DNA of 64,000 bases from Streptomyces filipinensis (GTDB lineage: Bacteria; Actinomycetota; Actinomycetes; Streptomycetales; Streptomycetaceae). The notes under the pieces were generated by a model that was not told the DNA's origin, did no database searches, and saw only the letters and a list, made by a program, of their open reading frames with translations. Location: contig NZ_BMTD01000006.1 of the NCBI RefSeq assembly GCF_014649495.1, positions 124,001 to 188,000 on the forward strand, read 5' to 3'. Positions 40,683-47,233 of the stretch are shown piece after piece. Within the stretch, counting starts at the first letter, position 1; the number at the start of each line of letters is the position of its first letter. A program made the position numbers and the translations under genes.

Positions 40683-42774
40683 CGTCCGGCTCCGTGAACT
40701 CGGCCGCCAGCTTCCTGGGCAGGTCCTGCGCCGGGACACGGGCGATGCGGCCGGACTCCGGGTCGACGAGGTCGCCCAGAACCGCCCGCAACGGCTCTGG
40801 CCGGCCCATCCCGTGGTCCTCGATCTGCGGCACGATGTCGTGGTAGAAGACCGCGGCGAGTTCTTCCTCCGTGCTCACGGGCCGGTCCTCCCGCAGCAGG
40901 AAGGCCTGACCGATCTGGTGGTCGGGGCCGAACTCGCGGACCAGCCGCGTGTTCAGTCCGGCGAGGAACGCGGCGAGGTCCAGCGCGCCCACGGAACCCT
41001 CGACCGCGTCCAGGTCCGGTGGCACCTCCAGGAACGCGAAGCGCCGCCGGATCGCCGCGTCCAGATGGCCCACACTGCGGTCCGCGGTGTTCATCGTGCC
41101 GATGATCCGGACGTTGTGCGGAACGGCGACCTGCCGTCCGCTGATGGGCAGGGTCACCGGGATCGCCCGCTTGTCGGTCTCCAGCAGTGTGACGAGCTCG
41201 CCCAGGACGCGCGGCAGGTCGCCCCGGTTGATCTCGTCGATGATCAGCAGGAACGTCTGGTCGGGCCGCTTCCAGGCCGCCGCGCAGATCCGCAGGAAGA
41301 TCCCCGCGCGCCACTTGAGGTTCAGCCCCGCCTGGTCGGAGTCCGCATCGGGCTTGTATCCCTCGACGAAGTCCTCGTAGCCGTACGACGGATGGAAGGT
41401 GACCAGGGAGAGCTCCGTCACCTCGAAGGCCCCGGGGGCGGGAAGCAGTCCCGCCACGGCGGCCGCGCGTTCGGCGGGCGGTGCGTCGATGGCGTCGGCC
41501 CGCCCGGCCAGCGCCAGCGCGGCACTCAGGGCCAGCCTGGTCTTGCCGGTGCCGGGCGGACCGAACAGGATCACCTGGCCCTTGTGCCTCAGCGCGTCGA
41601 GCACGTCCTGGACCGCGCCGGGAGCCTCCGCCGGCAGCGGGGCCGCGGCCTCGCGCGCGTCCCGGATGCGCCGCAGGAGCTTCTCGGGGACCTTCGCGAA
41701 CGTCGGCTGCCAGGCGTTCTCGGGCGACGGGAAGACCTGGGCGTAGCTCTCGTCCCAGGCGACGGGAACCGTGTGCCGGTACTCGGCGTACGACTTGTCA
41801 TAGGTGTAGCCGCCGCTGACCTCGCCGAGCGCGAGCACCTCCGACTTGCCGCGGTTGGCGACGACGACGTCCCCCGGTTCGAGGTCGCGGTAGGCCAGCA
41901 GCTGCCGGGCCAGCCGCAGGTTCCCGCCCGCCGACTGCGGCCAGAGGCCGTCCAGCGCCTGTTTGAGTTCCGTGTCGCTCTCGTAGTCGCCGAGATCGCC
42001 GACCTCGTCCCAGCCGACCCGGATGTGCCGCCCCTCCCGGCACTCCTCCCACAGGCGGGCGCCCGGCCCCGGGGCGATCTTCCAGACGTCCCGGCGCCGG
42101 GGCTTCGGCGAGAACGCGCCGTACAGGAAACGCATGACCTCCACGGGGTGCCAGCCCTCGAACTCCGGCCGGCCGCGCACGAGAGCGAGCAGATCCCGGT
42201 TGGCCTGCCAGGAGCGGACGTTCCCGTAGGCCTGGTGCCCGGTGCCGCCCAGCAGGTCGGTGAAGTGGCGGAGGTGGGAGGCCGAGTAGATGGGCAGGAA
42301 GGCGTCCGGGAAGTAGGCGGCCAGGGCCTTGGTGACCAGCGCCTGCCCGTAGGACAGGACATGGAGGTCGTCGAGGGCGCGGAAGTCCCCGCTGCCCGCT
42401 GCGGCGAACGCGGCGACGAACTCCCCGCGCACCTCCTCCCACGCCTCCTGCGGGCTCGCGTACTGCAGCGGCCCCGGCAGGCGCCACTCACCGCTGCGCC
42501 TGCTCCGGTAGATGATGTGCTTCGCCGCGCTGCCCCCGCGCATGCTGCCGAGCGCGTCCGTCCCGTACTCCATCAGCCAGCAGAACGGGGGGCCGTCTCC
42601 GAGGTCGTCGGGCGTGCCGAGCGCGTACCGGTGCAGGGGCAGACGGGGCCAGTGTTCGAGCGGGAATCGCTCGACGACCTTGAGCCGGTCCTGTTCGGCA
42701 CGCGCCAGTGCCTCCGAGACCACGCTCCGGTCGAACTCCCGCGCCGTCGCTTCCACACGCTTCTCGTCCGCCAC
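40666..42774 (-). CDS. mcrB: McrB-like GTPase/AAA subunit of a type IV restriction system
   Basis: A 702-residue protein: an N-terminal modified-DNA recognition region (residues 1-350, with an EVE/ PUA-like DVVVANRGKSEVLALGEV), then an AAA+ McrB motor with Walker A LFGPPGTGKTRLAL (near residue 405), Walker B FLLIIDEINRGD, and the McrB signature GTMNTADRSVGHLDAAIRRR. The start is probably GTG 42774; GTG 42789 is also in frame and neither has a strong ribosome site. The pair lies between the NRPS and tRNA-Leu, without integrase genes. Its specificity for methylated DNA is presumed. Confidence 0.92.
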   Translation of the reverse strand: MADEKRVEATAREFDRSVVSEALARAEQDRLKVVERFPLEHWPRLPLHRYALGTPDDLGDGPPFCWLMEYGTDALGSMRGGSAAKHIIYRSRRSGEWRLPGPLQYASPQEAWEEVRGEFVAAFAAAGSGDFRALDDLHVLSYGQALVTKALAAYFPDAFLPIYSASHLRHFTDLLGGTGHQAYGNVRSWQANRDLLALVRGRPEFEGWHPVEVMRFLYGAFSPKPRRRDVWKIAPGPGARLWEECREGRHIRVGWDEVGDLGDYESDTELKQALDGLWPQSAGGNLRLARQLLAYRDLEPGDVVVANRGKSEVLALGEVSGGYTYDKSYAEYRHTVPVAWDESYAQVFPSPENAWQPTFAKVPEKLLRRIRDAREAAAPLPAEAPGAVQDVLDALRHKGQVILFGPPGTGKTRLALSAALALAGRADAIDAPPAERAAAVAGLLPAPGAFEVTELSLVTFHPSYGYEDFVEGYKPDADSDQAGLNLKWRAGIFLRICAAAWKRPDQTFLLIIDEINRGDLPRVLGELVTLLETDKRAIPVTLPISGRQVAVPHNVRIIGTMNTADRSVGHLDAAIRRRFAFLEVPPDLDAVEGSVGALDLAAFLAGLNTRLVREFGPDHQIGQAFLLREDRPVSTEEELAAVFYHDIVPQIEDHGMGRPEPLRAVLGDLVDPESGRIARVPAQDLPRKLAAEFTEPDDAVER

Positions 42775-42820
42775 CGGGCCATGATCCACCCAGGCGGCGC
42801 GGCGGGGGGCGGAAACGCGA

Positions 42821-42846
42821 AGGACCCCTGCTTTCGCAGGGGTCCT
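42821..42846. terminator. Terminator between tRNA-Leu and mcrB
   Basis: AGGACCCCTGC (42821-42831) and GCAGGGGTCCT (42836-42846) form a perfect 11-bp stem with a TTTC loop. It lies four bases after the 3' end of tRNA-Leu on the minus strand and prevents read-through into mcrB. Confidence 0.9.
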
Positions 42847-42849
42847 CAC

Positions 42850-42937
42850 TGGTGTCCGAGGGGGGACTTGAACCCCCACGCCCGATAAAGGGCACTAGCA
42901 CCTCAAGCTAGCGCGTCTGCCATTCCGCCACCCGGAC
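42850..42937 (-). tRNA. tRNA-Leu(GAG), CCA encoded
   Basis: On the minus strand the sequence begins GTCCGGGTGGCGGAATGGC and folds into a class II tRNA: acceptor GTCCGGG/CTCGGAC (one G-T pair), D arm with GGCAGACGCGC, anticodon arm CTAGC-TTGAGGT-GCTAG giving anticodon GAG, a long variable arm GCCC-TTTAT-CGGGC typical of leucine tRNA, T arm GGGGGTTCAAGTCCCCC, discriminator A and an encoded CCA (42850-42852). It reads CUC and CUU codons. A TAATGT hexamer at 43003-42998 on the minus strand may be its -10 element. Confidence 0.97.
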
Positions 42938-43152
42938 AAGGTGTCTGTCGTGCGGGAGATTCCTCTCGGCGGGGTTTCCCTCGCGGCGACGAAGGAAACA
43001 TTACCAGGCTTTCGGGGGTGGCTGATCACACCCCGCCCCCGGACCGGTCGCGCATGAACGGCGTGTGACGGGCCGGGACCGGTCTTGGGCGGCGGGCGGG
43101 GGAGAGGGAGGATGAGGAGGACCACCAGCAGCGACAGCGCGGGAGGAAGCAC

Positions 43153-44478
43153 GTGAGCGAGACGGACACGGCCAGGGGCGTCACCGGCGAGGACGAGGTC
43201 GTGGACCTCTGCCGCGAGCTGATCCGGTTCGACACCAGCAACTACGGCGACCACTCCGGCCCCGGCGAGCGCCAGGCCGCCGAGTGGGCCGCCGAGAAGC
43301 TCGCCGAGGTCGGGCTGGAGCCGAAGATCTACGAGTCGCACCCGGGCCGCGCCTCCACCGTGGCCCGCATCGAGGGCGAGGACCCGTCCCGGCCCGCACT
43401 GCTGATCCACGGCCACCTGGACGTCGTACCGGCCAACGCCGGCGACTGGACCCACCACCCGTTCTCCGGCGAGGTCGCCGACGGGTGCGTGTGGGGGCGC
43501 GGGGCCGTCGACATGAAGGACATGGACGCCATGACCCTCGCGGTCGTGCGCGACCGGCTCAGGAACGGGCGGCGTCCCCCGCGGGACGTCGTGGTCGCGT
43601 TCCTCGCCGACGAGGAGGCGGGCGGCACCTACGGCGCCCGGTACCTGGTCGACCACCACCCCGAGCTGTTCGAGGGCGTCACCGAGGCGATCAGCGAGGT
43701 CGGCGGCTTCTCCTTCACGGTGGACGAGCAGCGCCGGCTCTATCTGATCCAGACGGCCGAGAAGGGCATGCACTGGATGAAGCTGACCGTGGCCGGCACC
43801 GCCGGGCACGGCTCCATGATCCACCGGGACAACGCCATCACCGAGCTGTCCGAGGCCGTGGCCCGGGTCGGACGGCACAAGTTCCCGGTGCGGGTCACCA
43901 AGACCACCCGGGCCTTCCTCGACGAACTGGGCGACGCGCTCGGCACCGAGCTGGACCCGGAGGACATGGAGTCCACCCTCGCCAAGCTCGGCGGCATCGC
44001 CAAGCTGATCGGCGCGACCCTGAGCAACACCGCCAACCCCACCCAGCTGAACGCCGGCTACAAGGTCAACGTCATCCCGGGCGAGGCCACCGCGCACATC
44101 GACGGACGCTTCCTGCCGGGCCACGAGGAGGAGTTCCTCGCCGACCTCGACCGGCTGCTCGGACCCCATGTCCGCCGCGAGGACGTGCACGCCGACAAGG
44201 CGGTCGAGACCGGCTTCGACGGGGCGCTGGTGGAGGCCATGCAGTCCGCGCTGCTCGCCGAGGACCCCACGGCCAAGGCCATCCCGTACATGCTCTCCGG
44301 CGGCACGGACGCCAAGTCCTTCGACGACCTCGGCATCCGCGGCTTCGGCTTCGCCCCGCTGAAGCTGCCGCCGGAGCTGGACTTCGCCGGGATGTTCCAC
44401 GGCGTGGACGAGCGGGTGCCGGTGGACGGGCTGCAGTTCGGCGTGCGCGTGCTGGACCGGTTCATCGACGCGTCGTGA
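43153..44478 (+). CDS. M20-family metallopeptidase/deacylase
   Basis: A 441-residue M20/ArgE/DapE/ACY1/CPG2-family enzyme. Metal ligands are visible in LLIHGHLDVVPA, GRGAVDMKDMDA, FLADEEAGGTYGA and the C-terminal GMFHGVDERVPVD; the dimerisation lid domain sits between GTAGHGSMIHRDNA and GHIDGR-like AHIDGRFLPG. It hydrolyses a peptide or acylated amino acid; exact substrate unknown, though close Streptomyces proteins are annotated as dipeptidases. Start GTG 43153 with GGGAGGAAG eight bases upstream. It lies upstream of the chaplin genes but is separated from chpH by 146 bases. Confidence 0.92.
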   Translation: MSETDTARGVTGEDEVVDLCRELIRFDTSNYGDHSGPGERQAAEWAAEKLAEVGLEPKIYESHPGRASTVARIEGEDPSRPALLIHGHLDVVPANAGDWTHHPFSGEVADGCVWGRGAVDMKDMDAMTLAVVRDRLRNGRRPPRDVVVAFLADEEAGGTYGARYLVDHHPELFEGVTEAISEVGGFSFTVDEQRRLYLIQTAEKGMHWMKLTVAGTAGHGSMIHRDNAITELSEAVARVGRHKFPVRVTKTTRAFLDELGDALGTELDPEDMESTLAKLGGIAKLIGATLSNTANPTQLNAGYKVNVIPGEATAHIDGRFLPGHEEEFLADLDRLLGPHVRREDVHADKAVETGFDGALVEAMQSALLAEDPTAKAIPYMLSGGTDAKSFDDLGIRGFGFAPLKLPPELDFAGMFHGVDERVPVDGLQFGVRVLDRFIDAS

Positions 44479-44624
44479 GGCCCTGGGCCGAGGTATTCGG
44501 CCGAGCGTACGAGATCGCCTGGAACGGGTGAATGCGACGATCGGTTCGTAGCTTCATTAGTTCCTCCTCGTTACAGGTGATGTGACTCCGCACCTTGGGG
44601 TCGCATTGCCAACAAGGAGGAATA

Positions 44625-44858
44625 ATGATCAAGAAGGTCGTCGCTGCTGCGGCTGCCACCGGTGGGCTGGTTCTCGCGGGCGCGGGCCTCGCCGTCGCAG
44701 ACTCCGGAGCCCAGGGTGCCGCCGTGCACTCGCCGGGCGTCGTCTCCGGCAACGTCATTCAGGTGCCCGTGCACGTCCCGGTGAACGTCTGTGGCAACAC
44801 GGTCAACGTGATCGGGCTCCTGAACCCCGCCTTCGGCAACACCTGCGTCAACAAGTGA
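44625..44858 (+). CDS. chpH: Short chaplin ChpH
   Basis: A 77-residue secreted hydrophobic surface protein. The signal peptide is IKKVVAAAAATGGLVLAGAG, cleaved after AVA or ADS, leaving one chaplin domain: SPGVVSGNVIQVPVHVPVN, VCGNTVNVIGLLNPAFGN and TCVNK, with the two conserved Cys that form a disulfide. Short chaplins self-assemble into amyloid fibrils that lower surface tension and coat aerial hyphae. GGAGG lies four bases before ATG 44625. Position and sequence next to a long chaplin match chpH of S. coelicolor (SCO1675). Two tandem hairpin terminators follow. Confidence 0.97.
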   Translation: MIKKVVAAAAATGGLVLAGAGLAVADSGAQGAAVHSPGVVSGNVIQVPVHVPVNVCGNTVNVIGLLNPAFGNTCVNK

Positions 44859-44859
44859 C

Positions 44860-44887
44860 GACGACCTCCTGAGGGGGGCGTCTTTTT
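44860..44887 (+). terminator. Intrinsic terminator 1 after chpH, with T-run
   Basis: GACGACCTCC (44860-44869) pairs with GGGGGGCGTC (44873-44882), one mismatch and one G-T pair, followed directly by TTTTT (44883-44887). It overlaps the chpH stop region and is one of the few terminators here with a proper T tract. Confidence 0.75.
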
Positions 44888-44893
44888 CGAGCC

Positions 44894-44932
44894 GTCGGCC
44901 CCGGAGCGCGCGCCATGCGCTCCGGGGCCGAC
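44894..44932. terminator. Strong hairpin terminator 2 after chpH
   Basis: A 16-bp perfect stem: 44894-44909 (GTCGGCCCCGGAGCGC) with 44917-44932, loop GCGCCAT. It lies directly after the T-run terminator, so chpH and chpC are most likely separate transcription units. Confidence 0.85.
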
Positions 44933-45051
44933 TGGTCTCTCACGCGGAGACATGAGCCGCGAGGTTCGCAAGGCAACGCAACGCAATGCCTCGCCAGGCG
45001 CAACGCATCCGCGAGGCAGGCACAGCAGGATCGAAGGCAGGGGAAACCAGA

Positions 45052-46038
45052 ATGCGACAGGGCACCCGCAAGGGCCTGATGACGATGGCGGCCGCCACCG
45101 GTGTGATCGCCGCCGCGAGCGGCTATGCCCACGCCGACGCGGGCGCGGCCGGTGCGGCCGCCGGCTCACCCGGCGTGCTGTCCGGCAACACGGTGCAGGC
45201 ACCGGTGCACGCACCGGTGAACGTCTGCGGCAACACCGTGAACGTCGTCGGGCTGCTCAACCCGGCCGCGGGCAACACATGCGCCAACCACGGCGGAGCT
45301 TCGGGGGGACACGGCGGTTCCGGTGGCGCGCACGCGAGCGGCCACACCGCCGGCTCGCCCGGCGTCGGCTCCGGCAACACCGTGCAGGCGCCGATCGACG
45401 CACCGGTGAACGTCTGCGGCAACAGCGTGAACGTCGTCGGGCTGTTCAACCCGGCCGTGGGCAACACGTGTGCCAACCACGGTGGCTCCGGCGGTTCCGG
45501 CGGCTCGCACGCGGGCGGCCACACCGGAGGCTCGCCGGGCGTCGGCTCCGGCAACACGGTGCAGGTGCCGATCGACGTCCCGGTGAACGTCTGCGGCAAC
45601 AGCGTGGACGTCATCGGGGTCGGCAACGCCGCCGCGGGCAACGACTGCACCAACGGCGGCGGCGGTCACGGCAACCCGCCCGGCAAGCCGGGCCACCCGG
45701 GCCAGCCCGGTCACCCGGGTCATCCGGGCCAGCCCGGTCACCCGGGCCAGCCGGGTCAGCCCGGTCATCCGGGTCAGCCCGGTCACCCTGGTCAACCGGG
45801 ACATCCCGGTCACCCGGGAACCCCCACCACCCCGCCCGGCAAGGGTGGTCACACGCCCCAGGGGCCCCATGGGTCCACCCATGTCACGCAGCACGGCGGT
45901 CGCTCCACCCAGCCGCTGACCAACGCGCAGCTGGCGCACACCGGCAGCGAACTGCCGCTGGACCTCGTGCTGCCGGTCGGCGCGGGCGCGCTGCTCGCGG
46001 GCGCGGTGCTCTACCGCAAGGCCCGTGCCTCGGCGTAG
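45052..46038 (+). CDS. chpC: Long sortase-anchored chaplin with three chaplin domains (ChpC-like)
   Basis: A 328-residue cell-wall chaplin. After a signal peptide (to about residue 29) come three chaplin domains at residues 31-79, 101-142 and 160-201, each with GxxSGNTVQ and VCGN plus the paired Cys (59/77, 122/140, 181/199). Next is a collagen-like stretch of 16 Gly-X-Pro triplets (211-258), a polar linker, the sortase signal LAHTG (294-298), a membrane helix and a basic tail. Chaplins of this class in S. coelicolor (ChpA-C) have two domains, so a third domain and the collagen-like stalk are unusual. GGGGA precedes ATG 45052. Location after chpH matches chpC (SCO1674). Confidence 0.95.
   Translation: MRQGTRKGLMTMAAATGVIAAASGYAHADAGAAGAAAGSPGVLSGNTVQAPVHAPVNVCGNTVNVVGLLNPAAGNTCANHGGASGGHGGSGGAHASGHTAGSPGVGSGNTVQAPIDAPVNVCGNSVNVVGLFNPAVGNTCANHGGSGGSGGSHAGGHTGGSPGVGSGNTVQVPIDVPVNVCGNSVDVIGVGNAAAGNDCTNGGGGHGNPPGKPGHPGQPGHPGHPGQPGHPGQPGQPGHPGQPGHPGQPGHPGHPGTPTTPPGKGGHTPQGPHGSTHVTQHGGRSTQPLTNAQLAHTGSELPLDLVLPVGAGALLAGAVLYRKARASA
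45682..45825 (+). repeat. Collagen-like Gly-X-Pro coding repeat in the chaplin gene
   Basis: Sixteen consecutive triplets GHP, GQP, GKP or GTP encoded by near-identical 9-base and 18-base DNA units (GGTCACCCGGGTCATCCG type). Such a repeat should vary in length between strains through slippage. Confidence 0.9.
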
Positions 46039-46085
46039 CCGGCACGGCCGAGCGCGCGGTGCGGTGACGCACACAGCGCGGTGAA

Positions 46086-46123
46086 CGGAGCGGGCCCCGC
46101 CATGTCGGACGGGGCCCGCTCCG
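46086..46123. terminator. Convergent terminator between chpC and the DUF5703 gene
   Basis: CGGAGCGGGCCCCG (46086-46099) pairs perfectly with CGGGGCCCGCTCCG (46110-46123), loop of ten bases. It lies between two converging genes. Confidence 0.85.
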
Positions 46124-46139
46124 GTTCAGATCGCCGACC

Positions 46140-46328
46140 TCACCACGTGGCACGCACCTGGCGGATGATCCGCCGGCGCAACCGCACCTTGCGGCTGCCG
46201 TCGCGCAGCAGGCTCAGTCGGTCCAACTCCCAGTGTCCGTACTCGGCATGGTCCGTCAGCAGGCGTGTGGCCTCCTTGCGGGACACCCCGCGAGGCACGT
46301 ACACGTCGACAAATTCGTATTCCGGCAT
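46140..46328 (-). CDS. DUF5703 small conserved actinobacterial protein
   Basis: A 62-residue basic protein, PEYEFVDVYVPRGVSRKEA then TRLLTDHAEYGHWELDRL and a C-terminal Arg-rich segment RRRIIRQVRATW. It matches the DUF5703 family as I recall: short, conserved in Streptomyces, function unknown. Size and charge would allow it to bind nucleic acid. It is divergent from the acidic-tail protein gene, with only 47 bases between starts. Confidence 0.8.
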   Translation of the reverse strand: MPEYEFVDVYVPRGVSRKEATRLLTDHAEYGHWELDRLSLLRDGSRKVRLRRRIIRQVRATW

Positions 46329-46375
46329 CGCATCTATTGTGCGGGCTGGGGCCCGGTACGGATAGCGTCTGCACT

Positions 46376-47113
46376 ATGTCTGATGCTGCGCAGCCCACCG
46401 CTGCCGAGGTACGCGCCGCCGCCGAGGCGATCAAGACCGCGCTCGACCGTCATCTGGCGGCGGTCGAACGCAGGTCGGGTGAGGACGACCCCGCCGTCCT
46501 GGAGGCGTTCAACCAGCTGGCCGCGGCCGCCGAGGTGTACGACGAGCTGCTCTACGACCGCTACGACGAGGTCACGCCCTTCGAGATCCCCGGTGCGGAG
46601 GAGCTGCCGCCGTACGCGGGTCCCGAGGAACCCCACGCGATCAGCGTGCTGATCCGCCGCGACTACGCCGTGGCGGAACCCCAGCGGCTGCTGGCGCAGG
46701 CCCAGCGGGTCGAGGCGGCGGAGTACTCGGCCGCCGGCGGACTGGCCGAGGACGCCGGCGGCACGGTTCCCGGGGCACTGGGCATCCTGTTCGGGGAGTT
46801 CGAACCGGACGAGATCGCCTCCCGGCACAAGGAGTTCGGCCTGGAGGAGGGCGACTCCACGCTCTGGGTCACCGCGACGGACGAGGCGCCCGAGGCCGGG
46901 GAATGGCTGGAGACGCCGTTCGAGCACGTCGATCCGCAGCAGATCGTGTGCCGGTTCGACGTCAGCGCCGTCTTCGACGAAGAGGACGACGAGGGCGACG
47001 AGGACGAAGAAGGCGCAGGGGACGACGAGGGCGACGGCGAGGAAGCGGACGAGGACGAGGATCTCGAGTTCGTCGAGGACGAGGCTCTGGAGCCGCTGGA
47101 CTCCGACAAGTGA
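46376..47113 (+). CDS. Conserved hypothetical protein with very acidic C-terminal tail
   Basis: A 245-residue protein that I do not recognise as an enzyme. Residues 1-50 form a helical segment (VRAAAEAIKTALDRHLAAVE), followed by EAYDELLYDRYDEVTPFEIP-like text and a globular part with ISVLIRRDYAV, GALGILFGEFEPDEIA and LWVTATDEAPE. From about residue 200 the sequence is almost only Asp, Glu and Gly. The start ATG 46376 is set by the short divergent gap; a longer frame upstream overlaps the DUF5703 gene. An acidic tail may mimic nucleic acid or recruit basic proteins. Confidence 0.82.
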   Translation: MSDAAQPTAAEVRAAAEAIKTALDRHLAAVERRSGEDDPAVLEAFNQLAAAAEVYDELLYDRYDEVTPFEIPGAEELPPYAGPEEPHAISVLIRRDYAVAEPQRLLAQAQRVEAAEYSAAGGLAEDAGGTVPGALGILFGEFEPDEIASRHKEFGLEEGDSTLWVTATDEAPEAGEWLETPFEHVDPQQIVCRFDVSAVFDEEDDEGDEDEEGAGDDEGDGEEADEDEDLEFVEDEALEPLDSDK

Positions 47114-47233
47114 GCGGAGCCCGGCGGCGCCGCGGGGCCTGAGCCCGGTACGGCACCGCCGGATTCCGCCGTCGTGGCCGAGCGCCGCCCTGGCGGAGCT
47201 GGCGCACGTGGCTGGTCGGCGGGCTGCGGAGAG

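Noticed and set aside
42850..42937. tRNA-Leu as an integration site of a genomic island
   Set aside because: No integrase, no direct repeat of the tRNA 3' end and no excisionase was found nearby, so mcrBC could not be tied to an integrative element.
45682..45825. CRISPR-like or satellite array in the short regular repeats
   Set aside because: The repeats are in frame and encode Gly-X-Pro within the chaplin gene; there are no spacers and no cas genes.
46965..47110. Acidic purine-rich repeat as a possible non-coding element
   Set aside because: It is GAC/GAG codons of the acidic tail of the gene at 46376, in frame to its stop.
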